Assembly: GCA_014380615.1 (NCBI GenBank)
Contig: JACMJM010000019.1
Span: forward strand, 62,001-126,000
Origin: Sphingobacteriaceae bacterium
GTDB taxonomy: Bacteria > Bacteroidota > Bacteroidia > Sphingobacteriales > Sphingobacteriaceae
Length of the DNA stretch: 64,000 nucleotides
Reading direction: 5' to 3'
The notes below the pieces were generated by a model, which did no database searches, was not told where the DNA came from, and saw only the letters and a list, made by a program, of their open reading frames with translations. Shown in pieces: positions 54,461 through 64,000 of this stretch. Numbering within the stretch: the stretch's first letter is position 1; each line of letters begins with the position of its first letter. A program made the translations under genes and the position numbers.

Positions 54461-55753
54461 TTAATTCTTTATTTCGGCAAAACCGGCTAATTCTTCCCAT
54501 CGTCCTCCCGGACGCCTGAAATAAAATAAGATTTGGTAGATGTTATTCGTCTGATAAAATGATCCTTCGAAGGGTATAGGATTTGCAGAATTATTCTCCA
54601 CCCAAACATACTGGTAATCGTACACGCCTTGCTTTACGAACATACTTCCATAAAACCGTTGTCGTGCGGCATTATAGGTCATTCGATTTTCTTCACGCAA
54701 TTGAAAATCATTAAACTTTCCAACAATATAGGCTTGCCCGTTAGGTGAAGGTTCATCAGAAACAAGTTCAAGTCTGACAGTAGCATAATCAGCATCGGTA
54801 CGGTTATTCCTTCCTTCCTGGCTCCTGATGAAGAAGGCACCGTTTTCGTCGTAATTAAACGTATAAGTATTCGAATTCCAATTAGCATCAGGCAGAAGTT
54901 GGACGATGTTGACCGAATCTCTTACAATTTTGGCTACACGCTCCGTTTGAAACCGTAAGCTCCGAATATCAAATCGTCTGAACTCATTAAGGCCCGCGAA
55001 ATCAAAACTCCTTAGGTCGTTGTACACCAATTGATGTTGACGCACATAGCTTGCCCTCTCGGCCCATTGCGCATTGTCGAACCTGCCGTTTTGCATAACC
55101 ATCGCTTTTACATCAATGTAAGGATTTTGAATACTGAGCTGTGGATGATTAACTGTAAAATTTATCTTTTGATTTTTTTCCCTTAGCGAAACTTGTGTAC
55201 TGGCCGCTATTTCCCCGCCAATTGAAACCAAAGGATTTACCACAAAAAATTTTCGTGTTAATACCAGTCTGCGTTGATCTCCGTCTTCGTAAACCTTAAG
55301 AAGATAATTTCCTGATATTTTGGGTTTGATACTGAGATTGGGTAGTGTCAGCTCGTAATGAGTAAACTTTTGGAGGGTATTAAATGAAAAGCGATAATCG
55401 TTAATACGATCTTCCGTGAAATTTTGTAAATAATCGATAGGCGATAAACGACTACTGTTCCAACGGGCATCACAGTGTTCGATAGTGTAATATAAATTGC
55501 GACTGCCCGCCCGTAAATCGTCAAATGCTAAAATTAGTTCATCATCCGATCCCAAAGTAATTATCGGTAACGATTGCTCTTTAACCCGATTATAAAATTC
55601 TACACTTTTTATGGTGTTTAGGTACGCCCAATCGGTATAAACCAATGTTTGAGGTAAAGCATCCGATCTTGAACCAGATTGAGTTCCCTGCTGTACAGTG
55701 CAGGAAACAATCAAACAAAAAAGTAAAGCGATAGGAGTAATATAGTTTTTCAT
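54461..55753 (-). CDS. T9SS plug-type protein (DUF5103)
   Basis: 430 aa. The N-terminus [22 protein letters not shown] ends in a lipobox (VSC), so it is likely a lipoprotein. '[20 protein letters not shown]', '[20 protein letters not shown]' and '[18 protein letters not shown]' match the DUF5103 family, renamed type 9 secretion system plug protein after it was found to fill the SprA translocon channel. It is the only T9SS-linked envelope gene in the window and complements the T9SS sorting domain on PL11. It may share a transcript with the ABC-F gene (19 nt) and the thioesterase. Confidence 0.85.
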   Translation of the reverse strand: MKNYITPIALLFCLIVSCTVQQGTQSGSRSDALPQTLVYTDWAYLNTIKSVEFYNRVKEQSLPIITLGSDDELILAFDDLRAGSRNLYYTIEHCDARWNSSRLSPIDYLQNFTEDRINDYRFSFNTLQKFTHYELTLPNLSIKPKISGNYLLKVYEDGDQRRLVLTRKFFVVNPLVSIGGEIAASTQVSLREKNQKINFTVNHPQLSIQNPYIDVKAMVMQNGRFDNAQWAERASYVRQHQLVYNDLRSFDFAGLNEFRRFDIRSLRFQTERVAKIVRDSVNIVQLLPDANWNSNTYTFNYDENGAFFIRSQEGRNNRTDADYATVRLELVSDEPSPNGQAYIVGKFNDFQLREENRMTYNAARQRFYGSMFVKQGVYDYQYVWVENNSANPIPFEGSFYQTNNIYQILFYFRRPGGRWEELAGFAEIKN

Positions 55754-55772
55754 ACTCCTTAGTTAACACAAA

Positions 55773-57692
55773 TTAGATAGAGGCGTTTTCAAGTTCTAAT
55801 ATTTGTTCCGCTAAAGTTTCCCATTCAGCCTGGGCTGCCTGTAAGCGTTCTTTAGCCAATTTGTATTGTTCGTTTAAAGTTTTTAATTTTTGAGGATCAC
55901 CGTAAATAGCGTCGTTGCCCAGTTCTAGCTCAGTATTTTTTACTTCAGTTTCTAAATCGCTTATCTTTTGTTCTAACAATTGTAATGATTGATTTAACTT
56001 TTTTAAATTCTTGTTTCTATCATCATTAACCGACGGCTTCTCTACTGGTTTCTCTTCCTTTTTTACAGGTGCGGCAGGTTTTTCAACTACGGCCGGACGT
56101 TTTGATTGCCACTCTTCATATTCGGCATAGGTTCCCGGATATTCTTTGATTTGCTGATTTTCGATATACCAAATTTTATTAGCTACATTATCAAGGAAAT
56201 ACCGGTCGTGAGATACTGCTATTAATGTTCCTTCATATTGCTGTAGTGCCTGGATAAGGATATTTACCGATTGTATATCAAGGTGATTGGTAGGCTCATC
56301 GAGTATTAAAAAGTTAGCATCAGCGGTAAGCGCTTTTGCTAAAGCTACCCGCGATTTTTCACCTCCGGATAGTACTTTAATTTTTTTGAAGGCATCATCG
56401 CCCGTAAAAAGGAAACATCCTAAAATAGAACGCAATTCTGTTTCCGTATGCTTTGGTGCAAAGGCCTGTAATTCTCTTAAAATTTCATTTTCCAGATGCA
56501 ACGATTCGAGCTGATGCTGAGCGAAAAAGGTTGTAGTTACATTGTGGCCAGTTTCGCACATCCCTTCGAAAGATTTATCGGTTCCCGCAATGATACGCAG
56601 CAGGGTAGATTTACCTTTTCCGTTTGCCCCAATCAAAGCGATTTTATCGCCTTTTTCTATTACAGCGTGGGTGTTATTTAAAATCTGGAGTCCGGGATAC
56701 GATTTGCTAACGTGCTCCATTCTTATCACATGCCTTCCAGATTGCTTACTAAACTTGAAGCTGAAATTTACCGTTGGATTGTCGTCATCAACATCATCCA
56801 CACGTTCCATTTTTTCAAGTGCCTTAATACGCGACTGAGCCATTTTTGCTTTACTCGCTTTGGCCCGGAAACGTTCAATTAAACGTTCTTCCTGACGAAT
56901 TTTTGCCTGTTGATTTTTATACTGTCCGCTTTGAATCTCTTCACGTAAAGACTTCTCCTCTAAATAAAAACTATAATTACCTGCATAAGGAATTAGTTTT
57001 CCTTTCCGGGATTCAACAATCTTTTTCACTACTCTGTCGAGGAAATACCTATCGTGAGAAACGATTACAATAGCACCTTCAAAAGATTGAAGATATCCTT
57101 CCAGCCATTTAATTGAAGGTAAATCCAAGTGGTTGGTTGGCTCATCGAGTAAAAGAATATCTGGAGTTTGAAGCAGAATCTTAGCCAGCATAACCCGCAT
57201 CCTCCATCCGCCTGAAAATTCCATCAGATTACGATTCTGATCGTCTTCACTAAAACCCAGTCCCGCTAAAATTTCGTGCGCTCTGAATTCTATACTATAA
57301 CCATCCAGAGCTTCAAACTCATGCTGTTTGTCGCTTAGTTTATGCAGAAGGTCGTCAGAATAATCGGTTTCTAATTTCTTTAACAGGCTTTCAATTTCGG
57401 TGTGAAGCTGATTTTGGCGTTCAAAAGCTTCCATGGCAACATGCAAAATGCTTTTGTCTGTCTGATAAGAAAGCAGGTCCTGGTTAAGGTATCCCATTTT
57501 CAAATCTTTCGCCATCGATATAGTTCCGCTGGTAGGACTATAGCCTCCAACTATTATTTTCAATAAAGTTGTCTTTCCGGTACCGTTCGCACCAATCAAT
57601 CCAATTTTCTCTCCTGGTTTTATGTGCCAGTTTGCTTCGTCGTACAATGCTCTTGCACCAATCTCGAAAGTAAGGTTGTTAATCGCTATCAC
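55773..57692 (-). CDS. ABC-F family ATPase (Uup/EttA-like)
   Basis: 639 aa with two ABC domains and no membrane segment. Walker A motifs are 'GANGTGKTT' (K40) and 'GANGKGKST'; signatures are 'LMEFSGGWRMR' and 'KVLSGGEKSRVAL'; both Walker B are 'LLDEPTNHLDL' and 'LILDEPTNHLDI'. A linker of basic helices separates the domains ('IRQEERLIERFRAKASKAKM'). The end is a Lys/Pro-rich stretch then a coiled coil (about 565-635), as in Uup, which acts on ribosomes or nucleic acid. The start is GTG 57692; no ATG is near. I see no antibiotic-resistance features. Confidence 0.93.
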   Translation of the reverse strand: MIAINNLTFEIGARALYDEANWHIKPGEKIGLIGANGTGKTTLLKIIVGGYSPTSGTISMAKDLKMGYLNQDLLSYQTDKSILHVAMEAFERQNQLHTEIESLLKKLETDYSDDLLHKLSDKQHEFEALDGYSIEFRAHEILAGLGFSEDDQNRNLMEFSGGWRMRVMLAKILLQTPDILLLDEPTNHLDLPSIKWLEGYLQSFEGAIVIVSHDRYFLDRVVKKIVESRKGKLIPYAGNYSFYLEEKSLREEIQSGQYKNQQAKIRQEERLIERFRAKASKAKMAQSRIKALEKMERVDDVDDDNPTVNFSFKFSKQSGRHVIRMEHVSKSYPGLQILNNTHAVIEKGDKIALIGANGKGKSTLLRIIAGTDKSFEGMCETGHNVTTTFFAQHQLESLHLENEILRELQAFAPKHTETELRSILGCFLFTGDDAFKKIKVLSGGEKSRVALAKALTADANFLILDEPTNHLDIQSVNILIQALQQYEGTLIAVSHDRYFLDNVANKIWYIENQQIKEYPGTYAEYEEWQSKRPAVVEKPAAPVKKEEKPVEKPSVNDDRNKNLKKLNQSLQLLEQKISDLETEVKNTELELGNDAIYGDPQKLKTLNEQYKLAKERLQAAQAEWETLAEQILELENASI

Positions 57693-57782
57693 GGCGCGAA
57701 TTTACGATTTTTAAAGATGTTAATGAATGGGAGTAATTAATGAGAGTAATAAGCTGCTTCCATACCTGTTGAAAGAACTTTT

Positions 57783-57869
57783 TTATTTGTTAAACCACCT
57801 GATAAGACGGCTCACCGATAGCGTTTTTACAAAAAACTCGGTAATTTTTAAATTCAAAAGAGTTTTCAT
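57783..57869 (-). CDS. possible 28-aa leader peptide upstream of the ABC-F gene
   Basis: From ATG 57869 the - strand reads MKTLLNLKITEFFVKTLSVS and RLIRWFNK, stop at 57783-57785. AGGGA lies eight bases before the ATG. It is on the same strand as the ABC-F gene, 90 nt ahead of its GTG. It could be a leader ORF or chance; there are no homologues I can name. Confidence 0.25.
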   Translation of the reverse strand: MKTLLNLKITEFFVKTLSVSRLIRWFNK

Positions 57870-57975
57870 CACATGTCCCTTATATTAATCAAAAACTGAA
57901 ACTCAGCAGAATTATTGTTTCGGTTGATTGATTTCGCAAAGCATTCATCAATCGGTAAAAACTGAAATAAAACCT

Positions 57976-57983
57976 TATTTTTG
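57976..57983 (+). promoter_or_regulatory. putative -7 element TATTTTTG for valS
   Basis: Exact TAnnTTTG match 27 nt before the preferred valS ATG. No TTG at the expected -33 distance. Confidence 0.4.
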
Positions 57984-58010
57984 CCATCCCTTTGCATAAA
58001 GCGAATAAAT

Positions 58011-60647
58011 ATGAGTATCTCTAAAACATATAATCCTAAAGAAACTGAAGATAAATGGTATAAATACTGGCTCGAGAAGAAGTTTTTCAGGTCGGTGCCT
58101 GATGAACGCGAACCGTATACCATTGTAATTCCTCCGCCAAATGTTACCGGGGTTTTGCATATGGGGCACATGTTAAACAACACTATTCAGGATGTATTGA
58201 TTCGAAGGGCCAGAATGCTTGGGAAAAATGCCTGTTGGGTTCCCGGAACCGATCACGCTTCAATCGCCACTGAGGCAAAGGTTGTAGCGATGTTAAAGGA
58301 GCGAGGTATAGAAAAAAAAGATCTGAACCGCCCGGAATTCTTAAAACACGCATGGGAATGGAAGGAGAAATACGGAGGCATAATCCTGAAACAACTTGAA
58401 AAGCTTGGTGCTTCCTGCGATTGGGATCGTACCAGTTTCACTATGGACGACGCCCTTTCGGAAGCTGTAATCGATACCTTTATCCACCTTCACAAAAAGG
58501 GGCTTATTTATCGCGGTATTCGCATGGTAAATTGGGATCCCAAAGGTAAAACTGCAGTATCTGACGAAGAGGTAATCAGAAAAGAAGTCAACCAAAAACT
58601 TTATTATATTAAGTACAAAGTTTCGGGAAGTGATAGTGGTTTTATAGTAATAGCTACCACTCGGCCGGAAACGATTATGGCGGATACTGCTATCTGTATC
58701 AACCCTAATGATGAACGCTATACGCACTTAAAAGGAAAAAAAGTATTAGTGCCCCTGATTAACCGTGAGATACCTGTAATTGAGGATTCATATGTAGAAA
58801 TGGAGTTCGGTACAGGTTGTTTGAAAGTTACTCCTGCACACGATTTAAACGATTATGAACTTGGTTTAAAGCATAATCTTCCGGTAATCGACATTTTAAA
58901 TGATGATGGTACGCTTAACGAGAAAGCTGAGATTCTGGTAGGAGAGGAGCGGTTTATCGCAAGAAAGAAAATCGCTAAACTGCTGGAAGAAGCCGGTCAA
59001 CTGGAGAAAGTAGAAGATTATAAGTCGCAGGTTGGTTTCTCCGAACGTACAGATGCCGCCATAGAACCTAAACTTTCGATGCAATGGTTCTGTAAAATGG
59101 AAGAAATGGCCAAGCCCGCATTGGATTATGTGGTTGACGGTGATATAAAACTTATCCCGGAAAAATTCATTAACACCTACCGTCACTGGATGGAAAATGT
59201 TAAAGATTGGTGTATCAGCAGGCAATTGTGGTGGGGACAGCAGATTCCGGCATGGTATCTCCCAAATAGTAATTACGTAGTGGCCAAAACCCGCCAAGAA
59301 GCTTTCGAACTTGGAAAAGCATTACAACCCGATTTGAAGCTCGATGACTTAAAACAAGATGAAGACGTGGTTGATACATGGTTCTCGTCATGGCTATGGC
59401 CGATTTCAGTATTCGATCCAACTGTTTGCGGAAACCCCGATGCAAAAGGAAATGCTGATGTAAATTATTATTATCCAACTAACGATCTGGTTACCGCTCC
59501 TGAAATACTTTTTTTCTGGGTGGCCCGGATGATAATGGCCGGACACGAGTTTAGAGGCGAGTTGCCGTTTAGAAATGTTTACCTCACAGGGATTGTGAGG
59601 GATAAAATAGGCCGAAAAATGTCAAAATCTTTGGGTAATTCGCCCGACCCGATTGATTTAATTGAGACTTTTGGCGCCGACGGCGTTCGCGTTGGGATGC
59701 TTTTATGCTCGCCTGCCGGAAATGATCTGATGTTTGATGAATCTTATTGCGAGCAGGGACGAAACTTCGCTAATAAGATCTGGAACGCTTTCAGGCTGGT
59801 AAAAGGTTGGGAGGTTGATGAGAATCTTGATTTTGTAAATGAACAGGCAGTGCAATGGTACGAAAGCCGTTTTAGCGAATCATTAACAGAAATAGAATCT
59901 CATTTTTCTCAGTATCGGCTTTCTGAAGCTTTAATGACAACTTATAAACTTGTTTGGGATGATTTCTGCGCCTGGTACCTCGAGATGGTTAAACCGGCGT
60001 ATCAGCAGCCGATAGATAAACATACCCTTGAGGCAACTAAAGACTTTTTTCAACGTATTTTAACTTTGCTTCATCCCTTTATGCCGTTCATTACAGAAGA
60101 ATTGTGGCATGATGAACTTTTTGGCCAAAGATCAGAAAATGATTGCTGTATTGTAGCTGCATATCCTCATGCCGGTCAGACCAATGAAAATTTGTTAAAA
60201 GATTTTGATGTTGTAAAGCAGGTTATCTCCGAAATCCGGAACATCCGTAATACGAAACAAATTTCTCCGAAAGAAGCTTTGCCGCTTGCTATTAAAGTAA
60301 ACTCACAGATTGTATACGATAACTATTTTAATGTTATCTACAAGCTTGGCAACATAACCGAAATAAACCAGGTAGGTGAAAAAATTGAGGGTGCGGTAAA
60401 CTTTATAGTTGGCCGCGACGAGTTCTTTGTAAGCCTGGCGGGTAACCTTGATCCGGAAGCGGAACGTGAAAGAATTCAAAAAGAATTAGATTATTTGACG
60501 GGTTTCCTGAAATCGGTAGATGCTAAGCTGTCTAACGAAAGGTTTGTTCAAAACGCTAAGGCTGAGGTGATTGCTAACGAAAGAAATAAAAAATCTGATG
60601 CGGAAGCGAAAATAGATATGTTAAAACAAAGCCTGGCTCAACTTTAA
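58011..60647 (+). CDS. valS: valyl-tRNA synthetase
   Basis: 878 aa class I synthetase charging tRNA-Val. ATG 58011 is chosen because [20 protein letters not shown] is the standard opening; a TTG at 57981 also is in frame. The HIGH motif is HMGH at 50-53 ('[14 protein letters not shown]') and KMSKS is at 536-540 ('[11 protein letters not shown]'). An editing domain is present ('[17 protein letters not shown]'), along with an anticodon-binding domain and a C-terminal coiled coil ('[18 protein letters not shown]'). Complete and single copy in the window; divergent from the ABC-F gene. Confidence 0.97.
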   Translation: MSISKTYNPKETEDKWYKYWLEKKFFRSVPDEREPYTIVIPPPNVTGVLHMGHMLNNTIQDVLIRRARMLGKNACWVPGTDHASIATEAKVVAMLKERGIEKKDLNRPEFLKHAWEWKEKYGGIILKQLEKLGASCDWDRTSFTMDDALSEAVIDTFIHLHKKGLIYRGIRMVNWDPKGKTAVSDEEVIRKEVNQKLYYIKYKVSGSDSGFIVIATTRPETIMADTAICINPNDERYTHLKGKKVLVPLINREIPVIEDSYVEMEFGTGCLKVTPAHDLNDYELGLKHNLPVIDILNDDGTLNEKAEILVGEERFIARKKIAKLLEEAGQLEKVEDYKSQVGFSERTDAAIEPKLSMQWFCKMEEMAKPALDYVVDGDIKLIPEKFINTYRHWMENVKDWCISRQLWWGQQIPAWYLPNSNYVVAKTRQEAFELGKALQPDLKLDDLKQDEDVVDTWFSSWLWPISVFDPTVCGNPDAKGNADVNYYYPTNDLVTAPEILFFWVARMIMAGHEFRGELPFRNVYLTGIVRDKIGRKMSKSLGNSPDPIDLIETFGADGVRVGMLLCSPAGNDLMFDESYCEQGRNFANKIWNAFRLVKGWEVDENLDFVNEQAVQWYESRFSESLTEIESHFSQYRLSEALMTTYKLVWDDFCAWYLEMVKPAYQQPIDKHTLEATKDFFQRILTLLHPFMPFITEELWHDELFGQRSENDCCIVAAYPHAGQTNENLLKDFDVVKQVISEIRNIRNTKQISPKEALPLAIKVNSQIVYDNYFNVIYKLGNITEINQVGEKIEGAVNFIVGRDEFFVSLAGNLDPEAERERIQKELDYLTGFLKSVDAKLSNERFVQNAKAEVIANERNKKSDAEAKIDMLKQSLAQL

Positions 60648-60707
60648 TGCTGTAAAATTGATGATAGTCATCTTTGAAATTTGGGAATGATTTATAATTT
60701 TAGCCTT

Positions 60708-61331
60708 ATGAAACATTCTTATCTATTCCTATTAATTGTTGCTTTCTTCGCCTGTAATCCGAAAAACGAGCAGAAAGTAGAATCCATTGATCCTAAACTA
60801 TTAATCAGTTGCGAGGGCATCGGCGATGTGAAACTTAGCGACAGCTATGCCGATCTTCAAAAAAAATTCGGCGACAGTGTTCTTTCCGAGCATGAAAATA
60901 ACGTAGCCGGAATATTTACAAGTATTTGGGATGCTTCCCCCAAGCAGATAAATATTTACTGGAACGAAAAAACTGCCCCTTTTAAAACCATTAAATATAT
61001 TGAGGTGATTGATAAGTTAGCACCCTATATGACCAAAGACAGTATCATGCTGGGGATGTCTATCAAAGACCTTGTGAAAAAGAATGCGGGAATGGCACTC
61101 ACCTTCAGGAATTTTGATGCCAGTAACGGAGGTTATATAACAGGCTACAATAATGGCGACCTTCCGAAAAATATTCCCTGCTTTGAAGGTATTTTAGAAT
61201 GGACGGGGCAAAAACCTATCGATATAAATGAGTTAAGAGAATTCCAGGCACAGGAAGAGGTTAAATCGTTCGATAGGATTTTGCAAAGAATGAGTGTCGA
61301 ATTGAGCACTATTCGTATCAGAAAAAAATAA
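60708..61331 (+). CDS. lipoprotein of unknown function
   Basis: 207 aa from ATG 60708 (TTG 60681 is in frame). The signal MKHSYLFLLIVAFFACNPKN has a lipobox (FFAC). The body begins 'LLISCEGIGDVKLSDSYADL' and has an 'SIMLGMSIKDLVKKNAG' segment, a pattern of repeated alpha/beta units seen in uncharacterised Bacteroidota lipoproteins. No catalytic motif. It follows valS by 60 nt and is convergent with the next gene. Confidence 0.6.
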   Translation: MKHSYLFLLIVAFFACNPKNEQKVESIDPKLLISCEGIGDVKLSDSYADLQKKFGDSVLSEHENNVAGIFTSIWDASPKQINIYWNEKTAPFKTIKYIEVIDKLAPYMTKDSIMLGMSIKDLVKKNAGMALTFRNFDASNGGYITGYNNGDLPKNIPCFEGILEWTGQKPIDINELREFQAQEEVKSFDRILQRMSVELSTIRIRKK

Positions 61332-61345
61332 ATTAAACGAGCATA

Positions 61346-61789
61346 TTAGTTGTGCTGAATTCTTTCAATCAGCATTCTGGTATGCTCTTTTATTTCCCAT
61401 CTGGTTTGCTCGCTGCCTGTATTAAGCAGGTTAATATTATAAACCCTGTTATCCTTTGTATGGATTTGCAGCTCGCAAAATTTGTGAGCGATGGATCGAA
61501 TTTCTTCCGGACGTATGGTTACCAATTCATTTCTCTCTTCAGACAAATACGAAATCTTATCATCTGTAATTTCTAAAAGCAGAGGCTTTCTGTTAACCGA
61601 TGCTATAAGATACTTCAGTGTCAAGCATATTACCAGCACACCGGTGCCAAAACTCCAATAGCCGGGAATGAGTACCATTGCGGAAAGCGTAACAGTGATT
61701 ACAAAAATCCCCATTAAAATGCTCGTACTTGAAAGATTGCGATTTCTAGTTGTAGTTATAGAATTCTGCTTAGATAGATGAACTTGCAT
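61346..61789 (-). CDS. predicted inner-membrane protein, PH-like
   Basis: 147 aa. Two hydrophobic segments (about residues 25-65: 'ILMGIFVITVTLSAMVLIPG' and 'WSFGTGVLVICLTLKYLIAS') are followed by a soluble domain with 'LLEITDDKISYLSEERNELV' and 'IRPEEIRSIAHKFCELQIHT', which has the strand order of a bacterial PH-like domain. The domain call is by shape only. Probably monocistronic. Confidence 0.5.
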   Translation of the reverse strand: MQVHLSKQNSITTTRNRNLSSTSILMGIFVITVTLSAMVLIPGYWSFGTGVLVICLTLKYLIASVNRKPLLLEITDDKISYLSEERNELVTIRPEEIRSIAHKFCELQIHTKDNRVYNINLLNTGSEQTRWEIKEHTRMLIERIQHN

Positions 61790-61844
61790 AGCTCCTTATT
61801 TTTCAAGTTGTTACGCAAGTTTTCATAAAGAGTTGCAATTTTTT

Positions 61845-62297
61845 TTAAAAATGTGGCAAATTTTCTACAAACTGGTAATTTTTTTCCATTAAGTTTATTT
61901 TGCAGGTGTAATGATCTAATCCGTTGCTTACAAAAAGCAGGGGAACTTTATGAATAATGTTATATCTGGCTATCTGATCGAAAGTTTTTTGAGTGATTTT
62001 AACTGAAGGTGCCTTGCATTCTATTAGAAGTATCTTTTCACCAACGGTGTTGAAAACTACAATATCAGTTCGTTTTTGAAGCGAGTTTAATTTTAAGCCG
62101 CCTTCAAGTTTTATTAATGATCTGGGATATCCTTTTTCCTGAATAATATACTGTACCACATGTTGCCGCACCCACTCTTCCGGGGTTAGCACCAGATACT
62201 TTTTCCTTAATTCATCAAAAATGTAGGTCGTAGAAGTTTCTTGTTTGATTTTAAACGGATAAGAAGGAAAGTTTAAAGGGACGGGCTTAAAAATCAC
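61845..62297 (-). CDS. HsdR N-terminal-like nuclease domain protein
   Basis: 150 aa, start GTG 62297. It matches the stand-alone type I restriction HsdR N-terminal domain (HSDR_N_2) family. The PD-(D/E)xK core is visible as 'KRTDIVVFNTVGEKILLIECK' (Asp, then E-x-K in 'IECKAP'). There is no helicase motor, HsdS or HsdM near it, so it is not a restriction system. In Bacteroidota it commonly sits beside holA as here, divergently transcribed. A repair or RNA role is possible but undefined. Confidence 0.8.
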   Translation of the reverse strand: MIFKPVPLNFPSYPFKIKQETSTTYIFDELRKKYLVLTPEEWVRQHVVQYIIQEKGYPRSLIKLEGGLKLNSLQKRTDIVVFNTVGEKILLIECKAPSVKITQKTFDQIARYNIIHKVPLLFVSNGLDHYTCKINLMEKNYQFVENLPHF

Positions 62298-62378
62298 TTA
62301 GCTAATTTCCGAAAAATCTTTCAAAGGAAAGTCGCTCATGCGATTTTTGAGTGTTTTTTCTTAATTTGGCTCTCTCTT

Positions 62379-63407
62379 ATGACCGCCCCAGCATTATTAA
62401 ACGACTTAAAGAGCCGAAAATTTAAACCGGTATATCTCTTCCATGGCGAGGAGTCTTATTACATTGATTTGTTTAGTGATTATATAGAAAATAATTTGCT
62501 GACTGATGCGGAAAAGGGCTTTAACCAAACGATTTTATACGGGCGTGATACAGACGTTATGACTCTGTTAAACTCTGCTAAGCGTTTTCCGATGATGAGC
62601 GAGTATCAGCTAGTGCTTGTTAAAGAGGCACAGGAATTAAAATGGGGGAAAGATAGTGATGATAAAAAGGCGACAGATCCGCTTTTAACCTATCTTGAGA
62701 ATCCGGTACCGAGTACCATTCTGGTTTTTTGTTTTAAATACGCAAAATTCGATAAGCGTAAAAAGACTTATAAGGCTATTGAGAAAAAAGGGCTTGTTTT
62801 TGAATCAGCAACTATTTACGAGAACAAGGTTGCGGCCTGGGTAGAGGATTTTGTGAAAGAAAAATCTTACAGGATACAGGCCAGGGCATCAGCTATGATT
62901 GCTGAATATCTTGGAAACGACCTTTCTAAGATTTCAAATGAACTCGAAAAACTAATGCTTAACGTTCAGAAAGGACACGAGATTACTGTTGATGATGTTC
63001 AGAACAACATAGGTATCAGTAAGGAATATAATGTTTTTGAACTCCAGGATGCTTTGGCAAAACGCGATCCGTTCAAAGCAAACCAAATCATCGATTATTT
63101 TGCGGCTAACCCTAAAGCAAATCCTATTCAACTGGTCTTTGGTGCCTTAAATACATGGTTTACCAAGATTTTGAAATATCACTATGTAGCCGATAAGTCG
63201 CCACAGAACCTGGCAAGAGAGCTCGGTGTAAATCCGTTTTTTGTTAAGGATTATGAAATGGCGGCAAAGAACTACACTGCCTTTAAAGTATTTTCTGTCT
63301 TTAGTTATTTGAGAGAATACGATTTAAAATCTAAAGGTGTGGATTCTTCGGGAAACACCACCGACGGCGAGCTACTTAAAGAGCTGATTTTTAAAATTAT
63401 TCATTAA
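62379..63407 (+). CDS. holA: DNA polymerase III subunit delta
   Basis: 342 aa clamp-loader subunit. 'FKPVYLFHGEESYYIDLFSD' and 'LNSAKRFPMMSEYQLVLVKE' are typical delta N-terminal segments, with 'YLGNDLSKISNELEKLML' and 'NVFELQDALAKRDPFKANQI' in the middle and C-terminal domains. It opens the sliding clamp during loading. The start ATG directly follows a T-rich upstream stretch. It is divergent from the HsdR-like gene. Confidence 0.92.
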   Translation: MTAPALLNDLKSRKFKPVYLFHGEESYYIDLFSDYIENNLLTDAEKGFNQTILYGRDTDVMTLLNSAKRFPMMSEYQLVLVKEAQELKWGKDSDDKKATDPLLTYLENPVPSTILVFCFKYAKFDKRKKTYKAIEKKGLVFESATIYENKVAAWVEDFVKEKSYRIQARASAMIAEYLGNDLSKISNELEKLMLNVQKGHEITVDDVQNNIGISKEYNVFELQDALAKRDPFKANQIIDYFAANPKANPIQLVFGALNTWFTKILKYHYVADKSPQNLARELGVNPFFVKDYEMAAKNYTAFKVFSVFSYLREYDLKSKGVDSSGNTTDGELLKELIFKIIH

Positions 63408-63467
63408 ACTCTTCTCCGCAAATATAACGGTGCTGGCTTTTCATCCATCAAGGAATGAAATGATGAA

Positions 63468-64000
63468 TCAATTAAACGCCAGTCGCTTACCAGGCAACGT
63501 ATCAACCAGCTTGCCATTTTCGAAGGCAAGATTTCCCGAAACAATTGTATGTGCAATAGAAGAGTTAAATTGATATCCCTCAAAAGGGCTCCAACCGCAT
63601 TTTGATAAAATACTCTCCTTATCTACACTTGTACCTTTTTTTAAGTCTACCAATACCAAATCTGCCCAAAAACCTTCCCTGATAAATCCTCGCTTTTCAA
63701 CCCTAAAGCAGATAGCCGGGTTATGGGCCATCTTTTCTGCGATTATCTCGAGCGATATTGCCCCTTTGTGATAGAATTCCAGCATCGCCAATAATGAATG
63801 CTGCACCAAAGGGCCGCCGGATGGAGCTTGAAGATAAGGTTTGCTTTTTTCTTCGATTGTATGAGGCGCATGATCGGTAGCGATAACATCGATTCTACCA
63901 TCCAAAACCGCCTGAAAAATTCCCTGTCGGTCCTCTTCTGATTTAACCGCCGGATTCCACTTGATCCAATTGCCTTTATTTGCGTAATCTCGATCCGAAA
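63468..64000 (-). CDS. pyrC: dihydroorotase, N-terminus cut by the window end
   Basis: The visible 177 codons are the C-terminal part of dihydroorotase (class I amidohydrolase, pyrimidine synthesis). The frame stays open to base 64000: 'SDRDYANKGNWIKWNP', 'QGIFQAVLDGRIDVIATDHA' and 'EKMAHNPAICFRVEKRGFI'. The Asp in 'IATDHAPHT' is the catalytic metal-ring residue. The N-terminal HxH metal site lies outside. A TTG at 63905 is internal and not the true start. Confidence 0.93.
   Translation of the reverse strand, partial: SDRDYANKGNWIKWNPAVKSEEDRQGIFQAVLDGRIDVIATDHAPHTIEEKSKPYLQAPSGGPLVQHSLLAMLEFYHKGAISLEIIAEKMAHNPAICFRVEKRGFIREGFWADLVLVDLKKGTSVDKESILSKCGWSPFEGYQFNSSIAHTIVSGNLAFENGKLVDTLPGKRLAFN

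Larger units (their letters stand above)
57693..58010. other. divergent intergenic region between ABC-F and valS
   Basis: 318 nt with promoters for both directions. It contains a 28-codon ORF on - and a TATTTTTG element before valS, both listed separately. No T-box, riboswitch or tRNA was recognised. Confidence 0.6.

Noticed and set aside
57693..58010. T-box or riboswitch leader before valS
   Set aside because: No T-box sequence or specifier stem was recognisable, and the phylum rarely uses T-boxes.
61845..62297. Restriction-modification system
   Set aside because: Only an HsdR N-terminal-like domain is present; no helicase, HsdM or HsdS gene adjoins it.
1..64000. CRISPR array, rRNA operon or intact insertion sequence
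   Set aside because: No regularly spaced repeats, no rRNA sequence and no intact transposase or paired terminal inverted repeats were seen.

Overview
The window is chromosomal DNA of a Bacteroidota bacterium, most likely a member of the Sphingobacteriaceae (Pedobacter or Mucilaginibacter type; inferred from gene families, no 16S is present). The evidence is two hybrid two-component system (HTCS) regulators, a type IX secretion (T9SS) sorting domain on a secreted lyase, a T9SS plug protein, sparse Shine-Dalgarno sequences, TAnnTTTG-like -7 elements, and typical Bacteroidota housekeeping genes (RecQ, ValRS, ABC-F, HolA, dihydroorotase).

Region 1 (about 1.1-22.7 kb) is a glycan-degradation locus read mainly on the + strand: GH2, GH29, an alginate-lyase-fold protein on the opposite strand, a SASA-type acetylesterase, a second GH29, GH53 endo-galactanase, GH105, GH43, a GH2 beta-glucuronidase carrying an NxK motif, a GH2 beta-galactosidase-like protein, and an HTCS regulator. 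The last four enzyme genes lie 20-27 nt apart and form a clear operon. No SusC/SusD pair lies in the window. The enzyme set fits a galactan-rich plant polymer decorated with fucose, arabinose and glucuronic acid, such as pectic rhamnogalacturonan-I side chains or arabinogalactan protein. Two scars mark its history: a tyrosine-recombinase C-terminus broken by a stop codon (4.03-4.30 kb), and a decayed junction of a CE1-type esterase with the tail of a GH43-like protein (11.6-11.86 kb).

Region 2 (22.8-38.5 kb) is mixed housekeeping and accessory genes: tRNA-Lys(CUU) with a strong hairpin, a beta-propeller protein, a TolB-propeller amidohydrolase, RecQ, a small HTH-like protein, a Tat-exported PhoX, a J-domain/KTSC fusion, a SIMPL lipoprotein, DedA, a CAP-domain lipoprotein, an acyltransferase, CorA, and a DUF6702/HupE pair.

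Region 3 (38.6-44.8 kb) is a two-gene unit: a family 11 rhamnogalacturonan lyase with a T9SS C-terminal domain, and a dedicated HTCS regulator upstream on the same strand. It appears to be a second pectin-backbone module independent of the first locus.

Region 4 (45-64 kb) is mostly core genome: RRM protein, NTF2-like protein, MFS transporter, D-2-hydroxyacid dehydrogenase, a large MG2/plug-type surface protein, phosphoglucomutase, EVE protein, hotdog thioesterase, T9SS plug protein, ABC-F ATPase, ValRS, HolA and a dihydroorotase truncated by the window end. Several convergent gene pairs are separated by well-formed hairpins.
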